From positions 6,246,864-6,310,863 of the forward strand of contig CM041104.1 in the NCBI GenBank assembly GCA_023079485.1: 64,000 nt of DNA, given 5' to 3'. The DNA comes from Archilochus colubris (lineage: Eukaryota; Chordata; Aves; Apodiformes; Trochilidae). Within the stretch, counting starts at the first letter, position 1. Each line of letters begins with the position of its first letter. The position numbers were made by a program, and so were the translations under genes. Shown here in pieces: positions 12,971 through 27,126 of this stretch. Under the pieces are notes generated by a model, which was given only the letters and a program-made list of their open reading frames with translations, did no database searches and had not been told where the DNA came from.

Positions 12971-15175
12971 TGTTATTTTCCCTCCCTGCTGTGACTTACT
13001 CTCCCTAAGGCACTCCTTCATCCACCCCCCTGCCTCCCCAGTCCCTTTTCCATTTGGTACCTACCCTATTTCTTCATTTCTGACTCAGCAGTACCACGAT
13101 GTTACACATCGAAGTAGTCGTCAGTCTCAATGTAGCATCTTGTCTGCCAAAGTAAGATTTGCATTTGACTCTTCAGCAGTGTAAATGCAAATCACACAGT
13201 TCTGTTGAGACCCTGATTTATACTGATTTGTGCTCTGTTTTGCTTTGGTAAGAACTACCTGGGAAACTATGACTTTTTAAAACCTTTAATGATGGCAGGG
13301 TTTTAAAGCTTGTTCTGAAAAAATCATCAGACCAAATTGTGCCTGAGACAAGTTCAGAGTATTGGCACATTTTAGTCTTTCAATCTCATGCCCTTCCAGT
13401 CTCCAGGTCAATGTGGGCATAACTCTTATTATCTTGACAGCCTTGCAAAGGGGCCTTCTGCCTGTAACCAAGTTTGAAAGTGTCAGGAGCAGGTACAGCA
13501 TCGACAGGATCAGCAGCAGTATCTGAGTTCCTTGATGCATGAACTAGATGAGGTTCATCACAGCCCAAAATGTATGGTCTATTGTCAGAATTTTTAGGTG
13601 GATGTGTCACATTCCATTGAAGCACTATTGATCAAGAAAAAAAATACATTAATGCCCCACATAAAAGTCTCTACCATTTTTTGCAGAAGCAAATCAGAAG
13701 TGAGTTCAATGTGCAAGAAAGGGAACATCCAAATTACAGCCTGGAAGGTCTTATAAGAACCACAAAGGTCCATCCCCTGTCAGATAAAGGATCAGCCAAC
13801 AAGCTTAAAAGTTAATTTCCTGCAGAGGAAAAAAAATGTGGATAAAAATATCATGAAGAGTAATTATGAAGGGCAATCAGCATGAACCAGATATGCTGTG
13901 AGATCTGGAAAGTCACTGTCCAGGTTCAGCCTGAGGACAAGGGGCTGGACTTTCAGCATGACTGTTAATATCTTCTTCTCAGCAACTCAAAAGCCTCTAG
14001 TGTGACAATTTAAATCACTAAAATAATATTCTTAGGGTGTTCTTTCTCCCTATCTCTGCATCTTCCATTTAATGAGAAGAACTTCTAGACCCGCAGACTT
14101 CTCATGCTTCAAGGCCCAATGCAAGGGGGGGATTTTCCTTTAGCGATTGGGATGGAGCAAGGTAGGATGAACTCCCAGCAGGGTAACAAATTGCCTACCT
14201 GACATTCCTTGGGTTTCTGAGAGCTGTCCTGAGATATGCTGGGAATGACAATGACATCCAGAGCGCTGCCAAAAAATCACAAGGAACAGCTGGTAAAAAT
14301 GCTCAGACCTCCTTAATATATCGTAAACAAATCTGCTTCATTTAAACCACACACAAGGTGGTTAGGAGACTCCCTCCTGGATTTATGAACTTTAGTTGTT
14401 GTTCTTGCCATTCCCAAATGTAAGAAATGTGAAACACTTTGAGAACAAAATCCACTGGGAAGGAAATAATTTAAGTCTTCTCAGGGTGGTGTTAAAGTTT
14501 CAAAAAGACATAGAGCTTTTCTAGGACCTTGTAAAGAAAAATGTGTCACAAAAAGGTTTTTTTAATCCTGTTTTTGCTCAGTTAAAGCAGCAAGGCAATG
14601 TGTTGTCAGAGCCTCATCACACTCTGTAGGTGCTGCCCTAGTAGAGAAATGAAATATTAATGTCTTTTGGCTTTTTATAAAGGTTTCAGGTGCCTACTTT
14701 TTGCCATCCACTCCATTTAAGTAATGATGACCAAAGCCCAGCTCGTTTCTTGAAGATTAACAGCTTGCTGGGAATATTTAATTGTCTGGAAACAGAACTG
14801 AAAAATCCTCAAGTCCCTCATTCCCAGGGAAGGCCTTGAGGCCAGGACTGGTGCTGTCATTTACAGGATTAAAATCCCAGCGTGTCCCAGTGCAGAAGTG
14901 GCTGAATTCCACTGGGGAGAAAGTGGTTCAAAGCCAAGGACATGGTCTTGACAGCAGGATGGGAAATGTCTGGCTTAAGGTTGTTGTGGAATCACCATGA
15001 ATTATTATGAGGGGATCCTGACATCCTGCAGCAAAGCAGCACTAAATTATTTTGCACTGCTGGTTTGCATAAATCCATAAGCACCTAGAGCAGGAGCAGC
15101 AGGGCCATGAGGGGCTCAGTGAAGGCTTAGTCCTTGGCTGGTGGCTTTGCTGAGGCTCTGCAGCTCAGTGTGCAA

Positions 15176-15194
15176 GTGTGTGTGTGTGTGTGTG
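15176..15194 (+). repeat. (GT)n dinucleotide repeat
   Basis: Nineteen bases of perfect alternating G and T within the intron. Confidence 0.9.
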
Positions 15195-17412
15195 CAGATG
15201 TGTCAGGGGAGCACTTTCCTGCACACAGCATCAAGATTCTGTGTCTGTGAATGGCCTATACAGACCCTGTCCCACTCATTATCTTCATGCAAATTTGCTC
15301 TTCTATTGAGAGCATTAAGATTAGCAGTAGAAGCCTCTTGTGTCTGCATCCTTGTCCCTGTCACCCTTACATTTCCATTCTCTAGTGCCTTAAGTGTTCA
15401 CTTAAAAAAAAATAAATAATAACCCCAGTTTCACAGCCTTTTTTCTTAAGAGCCACCCTGCTCCTTGCCCCAGGACTGAAGCTCATCAGCACTCTCAGAT
15501 TTGTTCCCCTCTTCAAGGCTGGCTCCAGCTTTATTAGAGCTTGGACTGGCTCCTCCAGTCCCTAGATACATGCCATCCCTCAGGGCATGGCAACATCTTC
15601 TCTTTCTCCCTTTTTTCTTGTGGGAAAGAAGAGCCCTGGTATAGTTGTCCACCTCCTGAAAGTTCCTCTCCACCTTTTACAGTGATGTTTAACTCTGTCC
15701 CAGCCCAGGATTGCTCCTGCTCCATTCAGGTTGATTTCTAGATGGGTCTGGGATCCGACTTTGTCGACATTGACCTCTTTGCCTGCATCGTGCCAAAAAC
15801 GTACAGCCCAATGCTGAGGTTTCTGGTAGGGCAGCCTGGTAGGACACTGGGGGTTGGGGCAGGTGGGATCAGGGAGCTCTTGACCTCAGGAAGAGGTGGG
15901 TGCCAAGGCAGGAGTCCAGCCCGAGTGCCTCGCAGACCTTGGCTCTCCGCTGCTTCGCTTCACCTCCTGAATTCAAGTGGTGACTCAGCCTGGAACTATT
16001 GGGTAGATGGCATATGCAGTTAGTGAGTGGTATTTTTCAGTGCTCATTTCACTTATTATATTTTGATTTATAATTATATATACTGTGCATTTCTCTCCTG
16101 GGCTCTGTGCACCCTTGCCAAAATTAAAAAGTACAGTTAGCAAAACTAAAGCCAGCAGTTGCTCACAGCTCTCAGTCAAAAATAACCAGCCAGAGTGACT
16201 CTTTTTTCCACCAGTTCTTCATATATTTTCTGTTCTCCCTGCTCTTCCCATGGACCTCAGGACAAGGAAAGCAGCCCCCAGAACAACCCCAGACAGTTCC
16301 AATGAATTTCTCAAATCAGGACCAGAATTTTGTAGTATTCCCAAGCCTCCAATATTATTTTTCTTTGTACTTCTGAGAGTTTTTAATGCTGGGAGAAGTG
16401 TCTGTGAAATCATTAGGTGGGATTTGCAAGTGCCTGTGTGAGGGGATGCAGAGAAGCATCATCTCAGCCTCAGGAAGCCTTTCTTGTCCAAAGTAACTCA
16501 GTTTGCTGGGAGCCTAGGGTGGGATTTCTGGAACAATGAGGAGGAGTAAGTCATATACACTGATGTATTTGTATAAACAACACGGGTTATACTAACTCTA
16601 GAACTGCTCTTCCCTTTCCAGTAGCAATGGCTGGGGTTGGTAGTGCCCCAGGAGATGAAGGTGGTAACTCAGAAGCTCTCTTTACAATCATCTGTAAAAG
16701 AGACAGCTCGAAGAGCTTTGCTAGCAAGGGATCTGCAGCCACCACCAACTAATCATCCCCTAAAAAAAAATCTTCTGTGAGATTTTTAGACATGGTGAGG
16801 TAATATTTATGGATCTTCCTCTACAAAGCATGATTGACAGATGACAGGATAGCATCCAAAGAACCAGAGGGTTGTTAAACCTGCCAGGAAAAAAGAAAAA
16901 AAAAAGAAAAAGCAAAATTTCCTAATTATTTCAGGCTTCCCTTGGAGATAAAACAGCAAAGCTGACACAGGCCTGGCAGGGAATTGTCTAGATTTAGTGT
17001 AAGGCAAGAACAGGCTAAAGCTGGGATTACTGCTGAAGATGACTGATAGAGGAACACCTATGGAGCCAGCAGCTGATTAAGGGAAAAAAAAGTCTTGTCT
17101 TTTCCTATCATTGAAGTAAAAAGGAGAGACAGGCTGGCCAGGACAGCAGGCTTCCATGGGAATGCTACAGCAGGAAGGAGTGTGGAGCTTCATCACAAAC
17201 CCAGCAGGTCTGTCACAGTGCAGTGTCACACACCTGGGTGTAAGGCTGACAAGTTTGATGGGAGAGACACTAATTTGGGTGAAACTTAAAAATTCCACTG
17301 AAATCCCTGCATCTTCATGAAGGCTGCTTTTGAAAATTTAACTTTCCATCAGCAAATACAGTAAGAAAACTTGATATACACTGGGTATTATCTCAGGAAC
17401 TACATCTCAAGA

Positions 17413-17438
17413 TGTGTTCATGACTTGTGTTCATGACT
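17413..17438 (+). repeat. Perfect 13-bp tandem duplication
   Basis: TGTGTTCATGACT occurs twice head to tail without mismatch in the intron. Confidence 0.95.
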
Positions 17439-20400
17439 TTGTCCCTTTGGGAAGGGTATCAAGCCACTCAAAGGCAAAAGAGGGCCAAGCAGGGAATGGG
17501 CCAGATCTCATTTAGGTGGTAGAGTGGGAAGGTGCAAGAAATAGTTTTCTTGTCTGAAATAATTGTTAATACTTTGAAAATTTTCCCTCCCCAAATTGTG
17601 CAACCTTCTTTGCCCTTGAACCCTACATTTTGGTTCTGACTATTCAAGATATTTTATTTCAGTAGTTGGAGACCAGGATATTTAAAAAATATCCCTTATT
17701 TATATGAAATTAACCAACTAGGGAAAGAAGGCATTTTGAGCTCAAAAGAGAGCTTTTCATTAAATGCTGTTGAAAGGGAATATTCTGAATGTGCAAAACT
17801 ATGCATATATATTTTTAACAGACTGTAGGAACCCAGCTCTTGTTACCAGAATGTTTCTGTTTTGAAAAATGGTTGTGTAGTCCCAAATGTTTCTGTAACA
17901 GTGTTGTTGCCCAGCCAAGTCAGTTTGTGAAACTGTTTTCTAGTTTTCTTCATTACAGGTTTTTTTTGAGCAGACTGGGTAAATAAATTGGTAACATTTC
18001 TATTGAGAAGAAGAAGCATTTATAAGAATTCTGCTGACACATACCTGCTGCTTACATACTACCTTGCTGAGATTTCTGTTAATCAGAAACCTGCATTGCC
18101 TCAGTTCCCACAAACTTAAAACCCAGCACTGGCTTCATTTACAGAGTGTTTGTCTCTTGGTCACAGTGGATTTTGGAAAGGGGGCAGAGTATGGCATGGA
18201 CACAGCACCTGCCAGGGAAGGCAGTGGCCACCAGGAATGGTTCCACCAGGAGATGCACAAGCTGACAGTCCCAGTTTCTCACAGCAGTGGTTTCTAAGGC
18301 AAAGACAAACCCCTGCCTCTAAAATCCATTCACAGAGACATGACTGAGCACCTGCATGTCAGAGAGCTTCTGGCTGCAGACATCACTGGAGAGAGGTGTA
18401 GCTGCCCCTGCACTTCATGGCATCTTCTGTACTTTGGCTAAAAATAATAATACTGTTATTCTTCCCAAATGCTGTGTGCTTGGGTTGGTGCAGTTTGACT
18501 GCACTCACACCATCCCCCTCTGAACACTGACCCCAAAGCCCCCCTCACTCTGCTCCAAACAGGACCTGCAGGATGTTCTCAGAGGTACTTCAAGAGTCAG
18601 AGGGACCCATGGAAAGAGGCATTACTTCATGTGGCTGAAGTTTCCATGATTACTGGGCTGGAAAGTTAATTAATTCCTTAATTATATTGAAATGGTGTTC
18701 AGAGTTTTTAAAAATTAATCTTCTTCTACCTGATGCTTGAAATCCAGCCCTGGGCCTGGGCCTGCCCTTGCTGAAGCACAGTGAGATGCTGGGGAAGGAC
18801 ATGAGCTGCCAAGACAGGACTCAGGGGTGGTGGGGTGCTCTGGGGAGTTCAGGGCAGTTTTCCCCTTCCAGAATACAGGCAGACACCAGAGCCAGAGCCA
18901 GGAATAACAGGGTCTGGGGTCCTCAGTCCTGGCAGCAGCACCAAGTGAGGAAGTTTGCAGCCATGGGTCAGCCATTGAGAAAAGGTTCAGCTTGACCCTT
19001 AACAAAGATCTGCCAGGTCCACATCTTGAAGTGACATAGGTCTCCACTCAGAAGATATGAAGTGAGGTTAGGAAGCATGAGAGTTTCCTCCTTAACCATC
19101 AGTATTGTCCTCTATCCTAGCTTCTTAGCCATAAGGACACACGAGTTTCATGTGTCTGCATCCAGCAGCAGCTACAATGGGGCTGACAGGGGCAGGAATC
19201 TCTGGAAAAAATCTGGGCCCTTCCAGGCTCCCTTATTTTAAAATTTGCTCTGGTTTGGGACAATACAGAAGATTGTGGACGTTGTTAGGCTGTGTTGCCA
19301 GCCACATTTTTTGCTGGCCCATGTGAATCGGGATGGGCTGTCCCCCTCACCCCACCCTGATCAGACCATTCTGGGCATTTGCCCCCCTTGGCTTGTGCTT
19401 TCCACGGGCCCTGCCTGGCATCCTGGGCTTGAGGAGCCAGCCTGCCTTTGTCTAGCTATTTTACTGCTAGTGTCAAAATGAATAAACCATATTCCTTTTA
19501 AGCTACCTACAACTTTTGACAGCTACAGAGATGTAAATAAAGCAGCTAACACAGATGCTAATATTAATTCACATGACCCAGTTGTGCTTCACTAATGGTA
19601 TCTGGGTTACCAGGAGGGCAAGACAAGAACACAAAATATTTAGACTGTCTCTGTCTGTTACACCAGAAAAGCAAGCATCTGAAGATACTAATTTCTAGAC
19701 CTAAATCTCAGATGTGCCCTCCATTAGGAAGAGGAATGAAGAATGTCTGAAAAGGTCACAGGAATACATGTTTAGTGATGGTGAGCAGTTCAGCCATGCT
19801 GGCCCCACAAGGAGTGATACCAGCACTGTGACTGCTTTGGGTCAAGTCTCGTTCTGTCCAGGAATGGGCACACATTACATAGACAGATTGCTGTGGCAGC
19901 CAGAGATGTACTCTTTGCAGGACTGTGAGATGTGTTGTGGTTTTTAAAGCAATAATTAAGATATTAGTTGGCAATATTAAGATTTCAGGATAATCACCCA
20001 GCAGCCCTCTCAGGTTGCAGTTTGTATGTTCTTGCTCATGCCTTTGCTTTCTGCCCAGGAGCTTTGTTGATGTTCAGCTTTTTCTGGAGCAATTCCAAGA
20101 GTTTAAAGAGTAAATAGTGTAAAATAGTGTTAGGGAAGAAACATGAACGTTGTCATCCAACCTTACACAACTGAAACAAAAAATCTGGGCCGTTCCGATC
20201 TGCCTTGACACCCATGGCACAGACTGACACATCTGTTCAGCTCTCCAGATGTGTGGGTGCTCTGAAGTTTCTTGCGGATGTTCAGAAAAAACAGTCAATA
20301 GAAGCACTCAGAACCCAGGCCCAGGGCCTGGCTGACCAGTACCATTTTTTTATCCTTACAGCTGTAAAATGAAAATACAGCAGTGTGTGATGTCTTCAGC

Positions 20401-23400
20401 CTCAGCAAGAGCAGAGTTATTGCCATATGTACATGGATGTGGGTTTGGGCTCTTGGTGATAAAGAATCAGTAGGATAACCCTTTCTACAAAGAACTCGCC
20501 TTGAATTTGCTGAGAACAAGCTGTAAGCTGACAGGATGTGTGTATGGCACAGGTGTGCTGTTTGCTTTTTTGTGATAACATGACCGTGTGGCTGCAAGAG
20601 GCAGAACTGTGCTGCTAGCAGCAGGCTTGGAGGCTTAATTAAGCTTCTAGTGTTCTGTAAAGTTCATTTCACTGTTCAGTGGAGGACAGTTTGGGATAAG
20701 CATAGTAGGATTACTGCTGCTATATACAGCCTTGTAAGCCAGGAAGTCCTCATAATGGGCCTTTACCCAGTAGGAAAATCTTTTCAGAGGATGCTTTTTA
20801 TAAACTGAGCAGTTGCTTATGCTGTGAGCATGTGGGGAAGGGGATCCTTCCTTCCCTACGTAGGTGTGCTGGAGCCAGCCCAGGTAACTCAGGAACAGCC
20901 CCCACTTTGCCATGCCAAGGCACTGGGGATGGCCACTAAAATAGTGCCAGTTGCGTATTTGCTATCCCGTGGCAAGGTCTTTCCCTCTAAGCACTTCCCC
21001 TGTTACTAATCCTGGGACTAAAATCCAGGTGCCTTCATCCAGGTGAGCCCTGGTGACCCTCACCAGCCCGGGCCCACGCATCACTGTGCAGGCAGACGTC
21101 AGCCTTCTTGTGGGAATTCCGAGGTTCAGCAAGTCACAAGGTGGGAGTCAGAGCAGGGTCGTGTTCATGTGTGAATGGATAACTCATCTGTGTGTCCTAT
21201 TAGGAGCAGAGACAAAGCTCCTGGGCTACTGCCTACAAGAGCCAGAGCCCTGCTGCTTCTGTGGGAGCAGAGCCAGGCTGAGCCTGACACTTAGCTGCTA
21301 GCTGGGAAGAGCTACAAACCCTGGTAGTTGTCTGTGGTGCATGGAGGAGGAAGCTCCACTGAATATAAGATGGATTTTTAGAAGTGCCCAATCCTGATCT
21401 CTCACTCAGGCTGTCCCAGTTGCTCTTAAGAAAACATGGGAAAGCCCTGCTCAGCTACACAAGCTGGGGCCCTGCAGCTGGTTGAGCCATGGCACAGGGG
21501 CAAAGCTGCACATCCAGAGCCTCCCATTGCCTTGCAGCCCCAAGCCATGGTCCAGCAGCCCATCCTGCTCAGGGTCTGCCATTTCAGGGAGCTGATGCAG
21601 CAAGAGGATGATGCTCTTGCCCTCACTGAAACACCCCAACAGCACCCAGCTGATGGAGAAATGCCAGCCTCAGCTCCCACTCTGATCCTCTTCCCACTGG
21701 CTATGGACACTGCAGCATTTTAACACTGTATTTTTTTAATGCCTGTTTTTTTCGTAAAGAAGTCATCAGTGTTTAGTGGTGCTGGGGAGCTGGGAGCATA
21801 GCAGACACCCAACCTGGGCACCTCGTGTGAGCAGCAAGAGGCTCAGTACTGAGCACAGGGAGAGATGTCTGGATTAGGAGCAGCAGGCAGTTCTTGGGCT
21901 CCCCTGGTTCTGGGGAACAGCACCCCTTGGGGCAGAGCTCAGCTACAAGCAAATAATTCTTCCAAAGCTGTTCCCAGCTAGGCCAGTTCAGGATGGTTTC
22001 CTTATCTTTGCCTTTTCTGCACAGCAGCAGGTAATTCATAGATAAAACAATCAGTGCTTATACACAGAGACGCCTAGGAGCTGTTCTTAATCTTTCCAAA
22101 TCCCTTAATATACCTTATGTATACAGTTTGGAACTTGTAGATTTAGCATGATAGGTTGATTTCAGCCACTATCTCAATGGAAAATGACATTAATAACTAA
22201 ATTCTCTCTTTTTTTTTAGCTGTGGCTTAGCTACTGCAGAGCACTGAACTGTGGTAAATCTGCCCAAAGCAGAGCAGCAATGCAGCCAGACCAATCGTGT
22301 CTGGTGCTACAGCCTGGATTATATAAAGTCCAAGGTGTGGCACAGCCATTAGGAGAATATGACCACAAAACTTCAGTTCAAGCAAATGCTGTAACCAATT
22401 AGCTGGAATGATTGTAGTTATTTTTCACAGCTCCCCCAGAAATAGACAGAAGTAGATGAGAATTGAGTGGGTCATGCAGATTGACAGGGGAAGCTGCTAT
22501 GAGAATTTGAAACAGATGACTCAGTTTTTTTGCTTCGTGGTTTTCTGCATGTACCACCGGGAATTTCCAAGAGGTTTCTCCAGTAAGAGCAGGCAAGCAA
22601 GAATATTGGCTTTCCTCATTATCTATCCCATAGTGAAACTGGGCACACATGCTCACGGCCCTAAGCTGTCCCCTCCTTCCCTCACCCCCTCCTCCCCCCG
22701 AATGCTCTCACCTTGAGCAGCCAGTGTTTTTAAGCAGCATGTGCAGGGCTCACACGTGGAACAGAGTACCTTTGGCAGCCCTGGGAGCTGTGTCACTTGG
22801 CTCTCCCAGCAAGTGGCACCCAGGCTGGCTCAGGAAGCAGATGTCCCAGCCCCAGGACTGCTGTGGTGCCACCGTGCCCACAGGCATCACCCAGCACCTG
22901 CTGCTGCCTTGTGCCCTGACCACCACAGTGAGAACTGGGAGCTTGTCTGCACAAAGATATTTACCCCATGGCATCTGGAGGTGTAAATTAGGAGCACTCT
23001 CTGCCTTGCAGAGCAGCTGAATTTGCTTTCAGAGCTACCTTTTAGGTAGCAGCCAGCACCAGCAATGCAGACTGGCTCCTGTACCCCAAGCTGTGGTGTC
23101 AGCACCCACACTCTCCTGCAGGGAGATGCCCAGCAAATTGTCTGGGCTCCCCTCTCCTCCTGGGGACAGTGATGTTAGCTGATCTTGTAGAGCCTGGAGA
23201 AAGTCATTGCATGAGTTCTTATGAGACAGATTCCCAGCACAGCTGCAGAGGCTGGGGGGGAATGGCATTGTGTGCTTGGGTCTTGCATCTCCAGTCATGA
23301 TGCTGTGACTGTGCTGTGCTGCCACAGAGCTGTCTTTGCTGCTTGCCTTTGTCTTCAGAGGAAAAAATGTTTCCACTGCGTAAATCAAGCTATGGCCAAC

Positions 23401-26400
23401 CCAGGCTATTGTTTTGTCTATGTTTTTATGTCTTTTTCAATATACATGTCAGCTCTGGCATGTTCAGTCTGTTCAAAAATGCCTGGGTTTACACATTACC
23501 TCATTAGTCTCACTGTCTATCCTGCATTTTTTCCATCCTACAGGCTCCTCACTCCTTTTACATCACTGTGATTAAATCATTTGCTTAGGCCATTAACAAC
23601 AAGGCTTAGTGTTTTTATACTCCTTGCTCTGAAGGAGGTGATGTGAGAAAGGACTGAGGAGCTGACTTTTAAGTCACAAGTCAGGGATGTCAGAATAGAG
23701 CAGCACAAGAACTGTATACTTCATGGTGCCACTGCCACAAAACAGTGCAGCAGAGTGGTCTCTTTTTGTCAAGAAACACTGTGCAGAGCTCTTTCTGTGT
23801 TTATTTTCTGGAGTAGCCTGAGCTAAGGAAAAAAAAAAGCCCAGAAATCTCCCCCAGCTAGCAGACATGCTTGACTGTTCTGGAGCCGTTTCCCCTGAAA
23901 ACGCGGTTCAGGGCTTGTGACCCGCACCGGTGGCTCAGCCCCAAGGCAGGAGATGCTCAAGGTCTGCACGATGAACCCGTGGCCTTAAAGCACAGGCTTT
24001 CAGAGGCTTGATTGTACTGCTGCCATATCGCCCACTGAGGCTGCCTTAATTAAGGCTCTGTCAGCTTCCAGCAGCAGCTTTTGCATGCTGTGATTTTTGT
24101 GGGGGTATAATTGAACCCAAAGCTCTTGCTTGGCAGCACGTTATTTTATAGTGTTACTTAAAAATATGTTTAAACCCTTTCAAATTACAGATTGGCCTCA
24201 AAAAATGCTTTCTCAAACTAGGGTCACCCTTTTAAATATAGGCATGAAAACGTGTCTGGTAAATTATCTGGGTACCTGTTGGGTGTGGGGCTTTCAAGGG
24301 GCAATTACGGAGCACTTGGAGGCAAGGGCTTGTGACAGTGCCAGTCTTTAATGTAGCAGCAGGTGACTAATAAACTCTTAAAAGGAAGTGATCAGAAACG
24401 AAGGGGTCTACTTGGCTCCCTGTTGAGGTGTTACTGGGTGATCTTAAGAACAGCTTGTTGAAGCCAAGTTGGTTCATAGCCCGTGCTCAGGACAGTCACA
24501 TCTGCTGCTGGGGTCTGTCAGCACCCAGCCCATCTGTGTACACCAAGCAGCAGAACCTGGCGAGTGTGGGCAGGGAAAGGCTCAGTGACACCAAGAACAG
24601 GCACACAGTGACTCTGAGTGTCTCAGAAGGACTCTTTGGCAGTAAAATAAGGGTTGGGATTTTGTTGGTTTTTTGTTTGTTAAGTCCAGGTCTTTCGACA
24701 CAGACTCTCATTAAGGCAGAGAAGGGGTAGACAGGGTCCAGCTGGGATGTGCCTGCTCATCTGCATCCCCCTTCCCTGGCCCCAGCATCACATCCAGGCT
24801 TCATTTGGCAGGATATGGCCACGGGGTTGGAGCTCAGGTGCTTAATGTGGGGAGAGCCTGACAGACCACAAAACCCCTGGGTTGTGAGAGGGAAATCCCT
24901 GTGACATTGCACCTGACTATAGCAGGAAGGACTCATGTGTTGAGCCACTGTGCCACCTGGAGTCCATCCACTCAGTGCTCACTCAGCCATTCCTCTGCCA
25001 AAAAGAGAACACTAATAGACTTATTTTCTTCAGAATAATAAAACAGAGAAAAAGTAACAAAGCCAAGAATATTGAGATGGTGACAGCAAGAGTCTGGCCT
25101 AAATTCCCCAAAATAACATCAGTTGGAACCTGATTTCAAAGCATCAGACACCACACTGCAAATGCAGAGTTGGGGATTGTTATATTTTTTTATTCAATAC
25201 AATTTTCTTAAACAATAATACTTGACATTTTTCTCCAAGTATCTGTATAGTTCCCTCCATACTTCCCATTTCTTTTAAGTTTTCCACCTTCTTCATATAG
25301 AGGGAGATTGACTGCAATTATTTTCTGCAAACAGCAACTTTGGAGGGGGACATAAAGTCCAACATGAGTTCTCTGAGCATCCATACCTGGAGGGACAAGT
25401 CTCAGAAGAGAAGGGTAAGCCCTGCAAAAGGCACTTCAGAGCCCTCCTTGCAGTCAGAACATTTCTTCCAGATTGACTCATTAAGGGAGAGCATGGTCCC
25501 ACACTGGTTTAAAGATCATTTCTTAAGGATTTTTGTTTTGTTTTGGGGTTTTTTTGGTGCAGAGAGAGGAGGGTTTGAAAAAGACAGAACAAAGAGGTGG
25601 GAGTCCATTATATCACTTATTACAATCTTTGAAAATCCTCTGTTTAAGCAAGTGTTGCTCAGGCTGCAATAGCAGCACACTCAGTCTGAGCAAGGCTGAT
25701 GATCCTCCCACCCCCAGGGGAGCAGCAGCATGGAGAGGGGGTTCCCAAATCCCGCGCCTGGGTGTCCCACAACCCACACCTAGGGGTCCACAGAGCCAAA
25801 CCCTCCTGGTGTGGTTGTCAGACTCTGCTGCTGGCATCGTGGGGAGATGCAGCCTTTGCTGTCACTATGACGAAGCGACCCTGCTGCTATGTTGCCGTTT
25901 GTGTTAATAATATTTTAGCAATTTTCAAGAGTTGTTTTATTTGAGAGGTTTGAAAGGTAAACTGTCAGCATCTCAGTGCTTCCCCATGGAGCAGTGAAAT
26001 AATCCAGGAGCAGGCTTTGCTGTATCTTTATTATCTCTCCCTTTGGTAACTGGGGTCTTTGTTAGCTTAATGCTTTAACTGGATTTTGGAGCAAAGTCTA
26101 GAAGTATAGAAGGGGCTGGATTTGCTTAAGACATTTCTAAATAAGAACCATCTCTTCCTCTCCTGCCCTGCTGACAAAGTATTCCCTGTTTTTTTTAATT
26201 TGGTTTCCAATAGTGTCATCTTTTGCATTCAGCTTTAATACAGCCTGAGTAACTTCACATTTCCAGGAGCAGGGTTTCAGGCAGAATGCCCTGGTTTGGC
26301 ACTCAACTTGCCCAAAGCCAGAATTTAAATGTGAAGTTTTCAGGTCTCCATTGGCAGGGGTGGTGGCAAGAGCAGCAGCAGCCAGTGTATGCAGCCTTTT

Positions 26401-27097
26401 GGTAAGAAAAGGATTCTTCCTCTGCCCAGGATTGTATTTTGGCAAACAGCATGGAAGGAAAGCCCCTTGGTGAGAGTGCCCTGCTGAAGGGCAAAGGGAT
26501 TTCTGCCACTGACCTCAGCTGGGTCAGGATCAGAACCCTGTAACTGCATCTCTCCTCCAGATATCTCTCTGTCCATGCAGACAAATAGATGATGAGTGGG
26601 AACTCACCAAAGGAACACTGCAAAACCTACATAAGCTACCTGCAAATTACCTTACAGAAAAGTGTGAAACAAAACAACTTTTTCATTATTTTCATGCTTC
26701 CGTTATATTTTAAATTTTAATTATTTTTATCAACAGTTTTCCTTTTGGCCCCTTTAACCCTGAACTGTTATCATTTCTTGCCTTAAACTGAATGTTCAGG
26801 AAGCAAAGTGTTTTACAATCTTCACAGAAGAAGCTCATAGATGAGGATGATTCTGAGAAATTCTTCCTCCAGACATGATCTCAGCTCTGCTGTCCCTGGC
26901 TGTGGCTTATGGGTGAGCAGCCTCTCTTCTTGCTTGGCACCCACCTGCCTTCAGCTGGGGAGGTTGATGGAGACATCCCACTGCCCACAGGGTGTGGATC
27001 TCACCCACATCTTCCATGGAGCCACAGATTGGGTCAGTACAAGCCTGGCTTGTCTGGACTCCTGTTAACAGCTTCTGGCTGGGAGCCTACGCTGGCA

Positions 27098-27126
27098 CAG
27101 CAGCAGCAGCAGCAGCAGCAGCAGCA
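27098..27126 (+). repeat. (CAG)n trinucleotide repeat
   Basis: Nine perfect CAG units plus CA within the intron, in an overlapping set of short open frames that look non-coding. The repeat is short and would be transcribed as CAG in the KCNB1 pre-mRNA. Confidence 0.92.

Noticed and set aside
13895..13945. MIR-like GCTGTGAGATCTGGAAAGTC stretch
   Set aside because: The similarity is short and not continued on either side.
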